Shown: one piece after another, positions 1 through 12,379 of the stretch | Layout of the letters: every line of letters starts with the position of its first letter | How positions within the stretch are numbered: the stretch's first letter is position 1 | Assembly: GCF_019703515.2 (NCBI RefSeq) | Contig: NC_059388.1 | Location: 5,483,979 to 5,547,978, forward strand | DNA: 64,000 nt | Source of the DNA: Myxocyprinus asiaticus | Lineage: Eukaryota; Chordata; Actinopteri; Cypriniformes; Catostomidae | Direction: 5' to 3' | The notes under the pieces: generated by a model | Seen by the model: the letters and a program-made list of their open reading frames with translations, nothing else | Database searches by the model: none | What the model was told of the DNA's origin: nothing | Made by a program: the position numbers and the translations under genes

Positions 1-345
1 CTTCCTTCCTTCCTTCCGAACTTCCTTCTAAACTTCCTATTGTCCTTCGTTCTGAACTTCCTTTTAAACTTCTTACCTTCTTACCAAACTTCCTTCATTT
101 TGCCTGTCTTTCCCTTCTTCTTTACAAACTTCCTACTTTCCTTCGAACCTTTTTTCTTACCGTACTTCCTACTTTCTAAACTCACTACTGACCTTCCTTA
201 CGAACTTCCTTTTAAACTGTTTCCTGAATTTCCAAATAGACTTCTGAGCTTCCTGCCTCCTTCTCAAACTTTCTTATTTCCGAACTTCCCACCTTCTGAA
301 TGTCTTTCAAACTTTTTTTTTTACCGCCCTTCCTTTCTTCCAGAT
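1..345. repeat. Degenerate (TTCC)n / (AAGG)n microsatellite
   Basis: Starts with perfect CTTCCTTCCTTCC and decays into CTTCC and AACTTCC units to about 345. Continues off the left edge. The open frame across it is low-complexity and not a gene. Confidence 0.85.
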
Positions 346-3300
346 GAATGAGATTTTACGTTTTTTCAATAATGTATTCCAGTTTCTCCCATACTTGTCA
401 TATCCATTAGTTATGGTAATGTGCTATGATTGTTTTGTTGTTTGTCCTCCTCAGCGCTGGCACAAAATGACTAAACCCTCAAAACCCCAGATGCAAATGA
501 TCTTACACAACACTCACAGACAGGAAGTATGGGCGAAGCTTCTGTCTGACATAATTTCCTTTTTCCTGTACAGTGGGCATTAAAGACACTGACCAATAAC
601 ACAAAATTACTATTCCTCCATTCCATCAATCCTTTCCTGGTAGAGAGAGTACAAAACTGATTAAACTGAACCATGCACATGTTTATCTTACTGTTTTCCT
701 TCCATTTACTTCCCTTCTGAAGTTGCCTTGAGCATCATATAATATGTGAGGTCTCCAATTCCTGTGTCATCAACTGTTGGTATAAATCTAGATGTGATCC
801 AAGCAGTTGGTAGGCCATTCATTGATGCCTACAAACAAGCCCATGTATATATATAAATTCCTCAGACTTCTGACCTCAGGTACCAATTGTGGAGGGAATG
901 CATGTCTTTAGTGGGTTAGGCCCATTAATGTCAACATATATTTTACAGTGGCTTGTTTTGAGGGCCAATTTCCAACTGAAATTACAACAGCAAGCCATTA
1001 TTACTACTCTATGGCAAAGGAAATTGTGATATTTTTGAAAGAACAGGACATGGGAACATTTTATGTTTGCTGTATGAACAGAGATATCAATACATAATTG
1101 TGACACAGTTGTTTTAAAAATCTATTACTTGACAGCTAAATAAGTTTACAAATTCAAATGATTCAATATAACTCAAATTTAATTGAAAGTGGAAGGGTTT
1201 TGTTTTGTTTTTCTCCAATACGTGTGTGACAAAAGGTTTTTGGACACTTAAGCCAAACTTCGAAATGGAATTTATTGTAAGGTTAGTGGACTGTTACATT
1301 AGTGGAGCATGTATACTGTATAGTTAATTTCAAGGACTACACCTGTGGTTACTCTGCTAGGACATGTGTGAAAACCTGTGTTAAAAGTCATTGCTAAAAT
1401 GTCAATTTTAGCTGCTGAGAAAATCTCTAGGTTTTTTTTTTTATTTATTTATTTTATTTATTTATTTTTATAGTTTTTCTCATGCAGCGATGTTCATACA
1501 TTTTTAAGTGTGCCTTAAGTGTTCAAATACTTTTTGGGGCTTCTGTATATATTTTTAACATTTAAATAACACACCTTCCACATGGTTTACATCATCAAAA
1601 GAAATAAATATCTTGTCTGTGAACTGTAACTGCTGTAAGATTTTGTTTAGGTTTTGTGATGGCAGTTCTGTTTTAAGCGAATTAACAAAGATGAAAACAA
1701 AATAATAATAATAACTGACCAAACCCTGCATTCTTTTTGCTTTGCTTCATTAAAGCAACAGTCTCCATTTACATTATGCCAGAGTGCAATTATATATAAG
1801 AAGTAGTACTCATGAATAAGTGATTATGCAATATGTTGTGGATCTACACTTTGTTAGTACTCTATTGCATTTACATATAATGTGTTACATACACTGTTAT
1901 AGACTTTAGTCAGAGTAGCTGCCATGTTTAATGAAATGAATAAAGAAAAAAGGCTGTGAGGGATAGATGAACAATCATTTGTACAGTTCATTTGGCAATC
2001 TCTCAATTATTCAACCAATGGAACATAAACAATTTCCAATAGACAAAAAAGTCTGGAAAACATGGGTTGTGGAAATTAAACACAGTCTATGACCTAAAAG
2101 AATCAAACCTATCCCTCTCAGCCTTATTTTCATTTGCGTCAAATTAAATGTGTTGTCTGTTCTGAACAAGGTCAGTGTAAAGTGCTGCCAAAGCTACAAA
2201 GATTACTTTTATTTTGATTTTATTTGTTTTTATTCTTACTAGAAATTTTGTTGATAGGTTTCAAATTCAATAAAGGCAAAAACTGAACTGATTTAAGAGC
2301 GGCACTGTTGTAACAATAATCATCAGGGCAATAGTTCACATTGTCTGATTTATTCACCCACTACATAACAAAATAACGAAAAATATATATATATGATCAG
2401 CTCTGTTAGACACACTGTTACTTGAATTGAATGAAATGTAAGAAATGTTTGGACTATATTTCACCCCAAAATCATAAGAAAAATAAAGATTTTACAATTA
2501 AGCAGATTTAAACTCTTGTTGTGCAAATTCATGTTATATCAAATTACTATAATGTGGAAAGAAAATATGGGTGTACTCAAATGTACTTAATTGTCATGAA
2601 AATGATGTCACAATAGACAAAAAATAAATAAATAAATTAAAAATAGACATTATTTTCTTTACCCAAAATATCTTCAGAAAAAGTCTTTATTCTTTATTTT
2701 ATTTTTGGGTGAAATATGACCTGGACAGTTTTGTTAAAATATTATATATTATATATATTAAATAATCAAGCAGACAATAATGGACACTAACAATCCAACA
2801 GGGGGCAGCAGCAGTGTAGATGCAACAGCAAACAGCACAGTGATACTGAACTACTACTGCCCAACAGTGTCCATTGTACAAAAGTAACTGGATTTGTTCC
2901 TGACAGGGTTGAATCCAAAAGTCATATCTAACCAGGGGTGTAGATTCTAGTGGGGATAGGGGGAGGTAGCCCGCTCAATAATAAAAACAACCAAGTATTT
3001 TTGAGCAAATATGCAATAAGACTAGGTGTACGTGCTTTGCCGAACTCATGCACGCAAGGCGCTTAATCGGGTCAAGTGAAATGTAATTATGAATTTCTTT
3101 TCTGGGCACTGTCTGCATCCTTATATATTATTATATATTCCATTCCCTTAAGCACCAGCGATACAACAAAGACAGCACATTCATAAGAAGTTGCTAACAT
3201 AAACAGACTGTATGCAATGAATTAGAAGAATAGAAATATGGACTTACATTATTTTGTGCATTAACTGTGCCCTTGTTAAATGGGACATTCTCATTTACAC

Positions 3301-4893
3301 GCATGAAAAACACAAAGGAACCCCCGTATAGTGACGTCATCTAGTGTCGAACATTTTTCTTTTGACGTTGTTTGCAAGAGTAATTCAGTAGCAGCAACAA
3401 CAACAAAGATGCAGGGTGCTAGGATCAGAGCTACACTTTTGTTCAGGTTGTTTTACACAAACTCTGTCTTCAGGTTACAGTCTCATCTCATCTGCTCTCT
3501 CACTGTGGCTTCTGGGACACAGTACCACTCACCTCCCACAGTCCCTCTTCTAAGGTAGATGTGCCTACAGCAGGAGCAGGAGCTATAAAAAAAAGTCCCT
3601 TGAAAGTCCCTCTAAACGGCTAAGTGGAACTAAAGTTCCACATGTACTAGTTCTGGATAAAAGTACCCAAAACAGGCTTTAGTTCCTGTAGTGGGAAAGG
3701 GTCTTATTACAAGACAATAAATCATTTGAGGTTTTACTGAAAATATTAGGGGCTTCAACTTCAGGCTACATCAGGGTTAGCATTAGCATCATAGCTTTTG
3801 GATGTGTGAAGGACTTTAATTCAAGGCTTTTCTGTTAGGTTAGATCACAATTTAGTTGTTAGCCAGAGCACATTCCCTCAAGCATAATAAACTCTTCAAA
3901 ACCAGAGTCATGTAGAATTCATCAGCCTCCCTTTTTTCCATCACCTCTGCATTAACTTCCTCAGGGGCCAAATTCAAGTGTATGGAAATAGAATGATACA
4001 ATGCGAACTCTCATCCTGTCACTCAATATTTCATGTAAAAGAAACTAGCAGTGATTCTTTCAACAATTTTGAAGCAAGAAACTCTGCCTATGTCTTGAAC
4101 TCGAGCACAGTGTTGGCTGCAATCTTATTACATAACACACTTTTCTAGTCTAAAAGTATTGTAACACATCACATTTTATATTCCTGCAATCAGATTACAG
4201 TTACTGTCTTTGAATTAAGGTGATTACTTTTAAATACAGCATACTGAATACATTTAAAACATGAATTGCACTCATATATACATTTACTTCCAATTCTGTG
4301 ACAACTTAAGGGCACACGCCCCCTTATCAGTCATAGTATGGGAGAAACGTGTTGTGCTAAATGTATGACTTGACTGATTACAAATTTAGAGAAGTAATTA
4401 GTTATTTGTAGTGGATTACTTTTTGAGGAAATTACTTAATGCTGCTTATGCACTATATTCCAAGTCATTTGAAGTCATACAATAGCTTGTGTGAGGAATG
4501 GACCAAAATTTACATTGATATTCTCATTCACGTGAAATATAATTTGCATCTGCCTACGGAAATTGCACATGTAAGCATTGCTTCGAACAGGGGTGATTAT
4601 AGGATTTCAATCTTAGGGGGGCTCAGCCCCAAAAGACACTAAAAGAGAATTTAATGTATTCCACTCTGATGCATAGATGGTGTTTTGTTTTTTTTAATTA
4701 TTTTTTCATTCATGCCTTTTCTAATTCGTTCAGAATATATAAATTTTCTATAATAAACACTTATAGTTATACAAAATTACAGAAACTGCTTTAATAATAT
4801 AGACAAACCATATATTATCATAACCATTGGCATGCACAGACAGTGCATGGGGCAAGGACAGAAGGATAAAAAAAAAAAGTGTGCTGATAAATA
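346..4893. other. Intergenic DNA with old repeat fragments
   Basis: No supportable gene. There is a (TTTA)n tract at about 1,431-1,470. A stretch near 3,590-3,710 carries a MITE-like end ending in CCTGTAGTGGGAAAGGGTC. TA-rich sequence around 4,180-4,440 resembles the GATTACTT repeats elsewhere in the window. A short GGGGGGCTCAGCCCC palindrome lies at about 4,616-4,630. The rest is AT-rich without clear structure. Confidence 0.5.
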
Positions 4894-5275
4894 CAGCTCT
4901 GGAAAAATTAAGAGACCAATGCAAAATGATCAGTTTCTCTGGATTTACTATTTATAGGTATGTGTTTGAACATTTTTGTTTTATTCTATAAAGTACTGAC
5001 AACATTTCTCCCAAATTCCAAATAAAAATATTGTCATTTAGAGCATTTATTTGCAGAAAATGACAACTGATCAAAATAACAAAAACGATGCAGTGTTTTC
5101 AGACCTCGAATAATGCACAGAAAACAAGTTCATATTCATTTTAAACAACACAATACTAATGTTTTAACTTAGGAAGAGTTCAGAAATCAATATTTGGTGG
5201 AATAACCCTGATTTTCAATTAGAGCTTTCATGCATCTTGGCATGCTCTTTACCAGTCTTTCACATTGCTGTTGGA

Positions 5276-5277
<2 letters not shown>
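4894..5277. mobile_element. Tc1/mariner fragment (CAGCTCTGGAAAAA terminus)
   Basis: TA followed by CAGCTCTGGAAAAATTAAG is a known type of fish Tc1 terminal repeat. The fragment runs to about 5,277, where a TA microsatellite begins, and no opposite end is found. The last 50 bases (from GCTTTCATGCATCTTGGCAT) recur at 5,883-5,932, so the element seems split or partly duplicated around the microsatellite. Confidence 0.6.

Positions 5278-5278
<1 letters not shown>

Positions 5279-5341
<63 letters not shown>
5279..5341. repeat. (AT)n microsatellite
   Basis: About 30 uninterrupted TA units at the broken edge of a Tc1 fragment. Confidence 0.95.
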
Positions 5342-5345
<4 letters not shown>

Positions 5346-5880
5346 TATTTTTATGAGTAATGCTTTTATATACTTATTTTTTTGCTTTTACATTAAGTAT
5401 ATATTTTTAATTATATATATTTCTTAATCTGTCATCTTTCTCACAAAAAGTACTATGGTGTTACAATATTTTTTTAGGCATGGTCCATGATAATACCATG
5501 TTTTTGACGTGCTATTGTCAAACCATGGCATTTTTTTTAAGTACCTTGGAGTACTATGAAAATTCATGAACTATGAATATAAGATCCATTCAGTACCATA
5601 ATATTACCTTAGTAACACCACAGTGCTTCTCAGTGCTAATCTTTATTTTGTCTCATCACTCTTTTCTTTACTTTCATCTCTGCTCCCTCACTTCTTGATC
5701 TCTGCTACTTCCACTCTGACCTCATCATCCCCTCTATAGAACTGACATATTCTATAGTTATTTCATTTAATTTCCTTTAATATTAATGTAATGTTATTTT
5801 CCTATATTATGTGATTAATACCTTACAGCAGTAATGTTGCAGAACCAGGTATTATAGATAACATTACTGATTATCAGTCA

Positions 5881-5935
5881 CAGCTTTCATGCATCTTGGC
5901 ATGCTCTCTACCAGTCTTTCACATTGCTGTTGGGT
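5881..5935. repeat. Duplicated piece of the Tc1 fragment
   Basis: About 50 bp nearly identical to 5,226-5,275, continuing into GGTGACATTAATATAGAACT, which is probably the next piece of the same element. Confidence 0.6.
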
Positions 5936-7295
5936 GACATTAATATAGAACTGGATTGCTGATGACATCATAACATTGAAGCCACAGTAATTGCTATATA
6001 TATATATATTAGTTTACATATAAATCCATATTTGTACAGTATGCCCAAACATTCCAGTGTGCCTATTGACTTAATAGGAAGACATCTCATTTCAAAGAGT
6101 AAGCGTTAGTCGTGGGAAAAGGGCGTGCTGTCACCCTATAACAGGCAGTCAAGCGGCTTTCACCAAAACTGGTTAAATTAAGATATCATTACAGTTTGAG
6201 GAATCAGTTCTCTTGTCTCTAAAATTTTACATTCTGCAGTGTAGAGTGTTTTATAAAATTGCAGCAGTGTTCAGTGTATTAAATCATTAATAAAACAATC
6301 AATCTATCATGAATAAATGAATCAAACTCACTCGGAATGCAGACCATTTCTGACACGCTTTTCCACGAATCATTGTTTTATTATATCCATGCATGTGGTT
6401 ACAGACAAATTATATAGAACAGTAAAAATCCCTCACGACGCTTAAACTACTCCGTCTTGCACGCACTCGTTCCCAGTCTGCCAGGAGACAGGTGATGTGA
6501 GCTTTGCTGTCTTCACTCTCATTGGCAGTCACTCGTGAATGTCGCTCGGCATTTGCATAAAGTTTACATTTTCTCAACTTGTCTTGTCGCTCACCACGGC
6601 GATCTCTGTCGCCAACAGCCGTGGCAGCTCGTGATGCCGGAAGTCGCTGTGCTCTCATTGAAAATGAATAGGATCGTGTTGCTGTCTCGCGCCATGTCGC
6701 TGGCAGTGTGAACGCAGCTTTAACGACCTGGGGAATTCCGAAGCAATCGCAAGAATTTTTGCGCTATTTATCTTTATAAGACACAAGGCCAGAGAAGGAC
6801 ATTGCTTTCATTCCTTATAGCTTGCGATTTTGTAATAAAAAAGAAGGGGCTGCATTAGCTGAAAACTCATCTGTCGGTTTAAATATATATTTACTTAACA
6901 GTAAGCTGTATCTGTCCGGCATTTGACAGATTCAGATTTTGAAGGGAGGCTGTGTAATTTCATAACTGCATACATTAATCACAATGACAGTGTGTTGTTG
7001 CCAGTGCTGCATGATAATAAAGCGCACAAAATGAAAAAGATTAAAAAGTGTGCAGAATTCGCACACCGTTTCTGACGGTTATGGATTTAATCTAAGCGCA
7101 AACATGACGTTTAGTGCAGAATTCTGAGTTATTTTAGTGGACTAGGCTACCTGTTTTATTCAGCTTTAGATGTAGGCTATGTCCTTCTCATCTGTGTCAC
7201 ACTGTCACTGCTTGCATGTTGATAGCAGACATGCTGAAGAAGTCTTGTCCATGTAAATGCAAAAATACATTCTCTGAAAAACCTAAATATCTTAT
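5936..7295. other. Intergenic, possible decayed MITE at 6,410-6,720
   Basis: 6,410-6,720 is CG-richer than its surroundings and ends GTGTGAACGCAGCTTTAACG, a motif common at fish MITE ends. I find no matching opposite terminus. The minus-strand open frame at 6,658-6,410 has no family resemblance. Confidence 0.35.
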
Positions 7296-7893
7296 GCAGT
7301 GTTGTTTCTAAAACAAGCTATATCAAATTGATCTTGTTTTAAGGATTTTTAGATATTTTTACAGGAAAACAATACAAAAATTATCAAGAATACGATTTTT
7401 GCCCTAATATCAAAGGTCTTACTAGAAAGAAAAGAAATTATGATCCAACGTGAATTTTCTTGATAAAAAAAAATATGATAGTGCCTGGTAACGTGCATGT
7501 GAATTGGCTAGAAATAGCATTTTAGCTTAGCGTAAAGCTGATAATTTACACAAGGTTTATTTCTATTTCTTCTGCTTCAAACTTACTTCAAACTTCTCTG
7601 TCTGCTCGTATGAATGTAACACTTCATAAGAAAGTGTTTCACTGCTGTTCAAATGCACTTTGGATCGCATCATTTATATGTATACATTTGTCCATCTGAA
7701 AGGACTAAATATTAAATGGAACAAATGACAATAAAATGCAAAGCAATCTCTTCAGTAATCAAAATACTTTTTGAATTTAACTGTATTCTAAATACCAATT
7801 ATTTAAATTGTAACTGTAGTGGAATACAGTTACTTATATTTTGTATTTTAAATACGTAATCCCGTTACATGTATATCGTTACTCCCCAACCCT
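7296..7893. repeat. Interspersed repeat, copy A (pair with 45,310-46,103)
   Basis: Shares long colinear blocks with 45,310-46,103 in the same orientation. Examples are GCCCTAATATCAAAGGTCTT, TAGAAATAGCATTTTAGCTT, ATCTCTTCAGTAATCAAAAT and TAATCCC(G/A)TTACATGTA. It ends GTTACTCCCCAACCCTGG, a terminus typical of a TE class with GTAAC/AAGTAAT-rich ends. No coding capacity seen. Confidence 0.75.
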
Positions 7894-10854
7894 GGCTATA
7901 GTCAGTCTTTACAGGCAAGAAAAGTGACCAAAACAGTCTCACCCTTCAAACTAGTGCAGTACTGCAGGTGTTTAAACTGTTTAAGTGTTTAAAATAGGTG
8001 ATCACTGATTTGCATACTGATTGCAGAGTAACAGATATTTAGGGGGGCAGAAAATAGGTTTTAGCAATGCCAGTGACTTCGAAGCATCGCCATGCTTGAC
8101 ACCTTTGTATGAACTACTTTCATGGTGCTTTTTGTCCTTTTTGAACATGAACAAAACATGCGAGGGGAGGAAGACGCTCATTGATGAGAGTCCTGGTGGC
8201 TCATCTATTCTGGAGGATTGCGTATGAAGAGGAAAATAGATTTGCTGATGTCCATGATGAATGAACTCTGGTTGCGCAACAGTAATGAAGCGACACCAAA
8301 CACAAACAGTATCTGTCATCTGAAATCATCATTGTGTACAGAAATAACCACACAGTGAGAAGAGAAAGAGAAGATTGGATTGGGAGCTCCAAACAGCAGC
8401 AATATAATTATGAAACAAACACGCAATCATATAAGAAAACAGATAAAGTAGGACTCACAATTATCTATGATACGTCAATGGTGTTATGATTAATATAGCC
8501 TACTAAAACTTAGTCAACATGAATTCAGCTTCAACCCTATTTATTTCATTAAATTCTTGGTCTTATTGTGCCTCTAAAATTACTTTTGTTTTTGGCAGAC
8601 GTCAACTTCCCTCAGTAAAAGCACAAGGACTTTTTTTTATCAGTCCATGTGTAAACAGAGTTGTGTTCACAAGGTTCTGCATTATACAAAAAGTGGTTTT
8701 GAGGATGAAACTGTCACTGGATTTGCCAAAGTTGGCCAGGTTAGTGACATCAAATCTTTAAAGATATGTTTTAGTCAAAGGTCTGGCTACACGATAGATT
8801 TGAAAAAGAACCATTACCATTAGGATATGTAAAACTGTTCTTAAGGGTGAATTTGACCTTCAGCCTCCACTTCCCGTTCAAAAAGCTTCCTTAATATTGG
8901 GTGCTGATGGTGTTTTAGGAGGGGGGGTAGACCTCTTTACATATACATTCTGGTATGTAATGCCCACTTTTCAAGAACCAATCAATTCACAACAAATAAA
9001 ATCCAGTCCTACCCTGTTTTTTTTTCCTGTTTCACTCGAAAATGCGTCACATTAAAGAAACAAAATGGGTTGTGAATGCCGTTTCATGTTGACTTTAAAG
9101 ATTATGCAGATGACAGTCTTTCTCAGAAATGGATGGATTGTGGTTAGTCAACATTTAACAGAGTTAATTAATTGCTTATTTATATTCTGATACATGGCAT
9201 ATGCTAGCTACATACAAGCAAAAAATTATAAACAAAACCTCAGGTTTTCCAATCAACTGATAAAATCAGACCAAAATCAGACAAGCATACTATGTGTCCA
9301 AAGATTGTTGTTGGGATCAAACGGCCTTTTTACAAGGGCCTTATAAGTTTCAAGCTGCTACATAAAGTTCAAGTTCAAGCATTAAAAGGTCTCAGTCTTC
9401 TTTCAGGTATTCTCTGATATTCCTGAGGGTGAGAACAATAGCCGATGCAAACAGTGTTTGCAAAAAGCTGGCTGTAATTGGTCTTTTTTCGACATTGAGT
9501 TGTGATACATTGCCAGGCGCCAAAATTGTGTCCTAACCAGGTGCAAAGTTTCCAGCGACAATTTGTCTTTCCACACTGAACATAAAAATGCTGTATGATA
9601 TCACACAATCACAGCCAATCTGAATTTCCAATTGAAGTTCAATGTGGAGCCGGATTTAGGATCAATGAGATTTCATGTTGGGTGTGGCTACCCAATATGA
9701 CACAACAGAAATAGAAACCAAGAGATTGACAAAATCATTTTTACACTCATCGTCAGTCATGTTAGCGGCTGGATAGGACAAACACTCGAATTACACGAAC
9801 AAAATAGCTTTTTATCACAAGACGCCTTATCATTGCATCTAGTTAGGACATGGTGTAAAGGTCCTTTCACATGACTTGCATCAGCAGTTCAATGCACCTT
9901 CATAACAAGCGTCATGCACTGCTTTGACCGCCACATAAAAAGTGTTGCGTATTGCATCACAAAAGGGCAATTTTACAAGGGGGCTAGGTAGCAAGAAAGT
10001 GTGAATTAAACAGTGAAAATAGTGAAAATAAATGGAAACGTATTTAGAACAGAGTCTTGGTATTTGCTTTGGTACATAACAGAAAGAATAAAGCCATAAT
10101 ATCGAAATTTTTGCCCGATACGATATTCAATAGTTATTTGTTTTTATCTATGGCCAATTACTGATGTGATGGCTGGTAATATAAACTGATACTGTTTTGC
10201 CACAAAGGGACATCACATCAGGTACAATTTGGCATAAATAATTTTAATTTTAGGGCTGTTTATTTAATTTAGTGTGATAAATTATATTAAAAAATCATGC
10301 GAACCCCCCCGCAATTAATCATGCCTCCTAATGCTTAAATTCCATAATAAAAGCACATATTTTCCTGCCATCAGAGCAATTCGAGCCTGAAGTATGTCAT
10401 TTCATGTTTTTATGAGCCACGTCAGCAGGGTCAGTGAGTGCGCCTCAACAAACCTCACAAGCAGTGCCGTCACAGAACGAGAGCCAGTCACACAGGACAC
10501 GTTTTTGACAGCTAAACGAAGTACAACAGAATACAAGGATCTCAAGACGTGAATTTCAAAGTTTTAACAACATTTAGCTTGACATAGTGTCCTACTAACA
10601 CGCCGTTTATGACACTGAAGACCAGTGAAATGCTGCAAAAGCATCCATCTGATGCATATGTACATAGATCAACAAAAATGCGTCTGTGAAAACAGGACAG
10701 ATTGACGAATTAAACTGCAAAATAGGTAGTTGTCGACTAAATGTTATGGGAATAAGACAAACAATATATATATTGACTTCTAAAGCCACTTTTTGTACTC
10801 TCTAATCAATGCTTTACTTGTCAGCCACAATAATGCAATATATTTCGGAATATC

Positions 10855-10911
<57 letters not shown>

Positions 10912-11824
10912 TCAATTATTATGCATTATTTATAATTAATCATCTTTATATGGGGGCCTTTATCAAGAAATATTAATGTGTGATTGCATTTATTTTGACT
11001 ATTTATCGGTATATCATGTAATTAATTCGATTAAATCAACATTTTACATTTGGCATAAAAAGTATACTGTTTGAACAGAAAAAAAACAAACAAAAAAAAC
11101 AAACACTTATCTACTTCCAATATTGGCCTAATCAGATAGATATCGATAATATTGATTTTGTGCACCCCTAGTCATAGGGGTGAGCTGTGCCATACAACTC
11201 AATGAATCTACATACTCATCTTGTTTAGATCTATTCCATTTTTTATTTTCATGTCATGCATAATCATTGTTTATGAAACAATTTGTCTGGTAATCACTAA
11301 GTCTACTTCATATAGGTCAGCAAATGGGGTCCAACTTTAAGAGGTGCGTTACAACGTTTGACCTGTGCGACACAACGCTGGGGTAAAACTGTAGCTGTAG
11401 CATTGGGGAACATTGACGCAAGTCATCTGAAAGGGCCTTGATACTTATTCTCAATTTGCACATACATATAAGGAGTGATGTACAAAATAAGCATCATGAT
11501 GACATTTTCAAAGAAAGGTGATAAGGAAGAAATTCACATTTCACAGGATTACAACATTGGCCACATACAGTTAGAAGTGGGTATGAGTTTGTGGCTAATG
11601 ATAAATCTTAAAAGCATTTTTAAATGTTCTTTGTGTAAATGTAGGGAATATAAATGATTGTTGTTAAAAGCACAAATGTTTGCTCTAGCCCTAGGCGTTC
11701 AAGAGTGCAAACGTCCGTTGTGGGAGGTGTGATAATTTTGGCACGTATACCATTTTTCAGTCAAAAGCATACACACACATCATTCATAAATAGACATGTC
11801 AGTAGGATAATAAAAGCTAAAACA
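7894..11824. other. Intergenic, mixed repeat remnants
   Basis: No gene supported. 10,080-10,150 and 11,100-11,170 hold ATATCGAAA/TATCGATAATATTG motifs and end GTGCACCCCTAG, like the two ends of a decayed hAT-type element. Short open frames near 8,000-8,400 and 11,475-11,842 show no domain. Confidence 0.4.
10857..10906. repeat. (TA)n microsatellite
   Basis: About 25 perfect TA units. Confidence 0.95.
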
Positions 11825-11874
11825 TCCTGGTTACTTGTGTAACCTCCATTCCCTGATGGAGGGAACAAGACATT

Positions 11875-12042
11875 GTGTCGATGTAGTGACACTAGGGGTC
11901 ACTCTTGGGAGCCCGAGACACCTCTGGTCTTTGATAAAAGGCCAATGAAAATTGGTGAGTGGTATTTGCATGCCACTCCCCCGGACATACGGGTATAAAA
12001 GGAGCTGGTATGCAATTCAGATTTTATGCTGAGGAGCCGAGA
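11875..12042. repeat. DIRS copy 1, left inverted terminal repeat with TATA box
   Basis: Matches the reverse complement of 16,800-16,965. Shared landmarks are GACACTAGGGGTCAC, the GAGACACCTCTGGTCTTTGA block, TTTGCATGCCACT and TATAAAAGGAGCTGGTATGC. The TATA motif in both ITRs is the obvious core promoter element. In this copy it points away from the ORFs into the element's 3' end. Confidence 0.88.
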
Positions 12043-12088
12043 CAAGGTCCGGCCATTTCAGCGGGTAGTTCAGCATTGTGGCAGGAGG

Positions 12089-12130
12089 GACACAATGTCT
12101 CGTTCCCTCCATCAGGAAACGGAGGTTACG
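12089..12130. repeat. DIRS copy 1, half of the internal complementary region
   Basis: ACACAATGTCTCGTTCCCTC to GGAGGTTACG is the reverse complement of the element's own left edge (11,838-11,880). The second half seen in copies 2 and 3, complementary to the right edge, is missing because the deletion starts exactly here. Confidence 0.85.
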
Positions 12131-12379
12131 GAAGATATACATCGCATGGGGTTACCTTACAGGGAACCACCACATGCGGAGCACCTACCCCAGAACAGGG
12201 CTCTTAGTTAGCACGTGTACAGGGCCGGCAGCGAGTCTCTCCGAAAACTCGACTGCCACAGGGCTCGGAGGAAGTCAACCAGGGAACATAGTTTGTGAAC
12301 ACTACTGGGAACTAATGGCGCACGTCTTCAGATCAGAGGAGGTGAAAGGCGCTATGTGCAAGTGATACACCCGGCCGGC

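Noticed and set aside
40..351. 103-codon open frame at the left edge
   Set aside because: Encoded by a degenerate TTCC repeat; low-complexity FLPxF protein with no domain.
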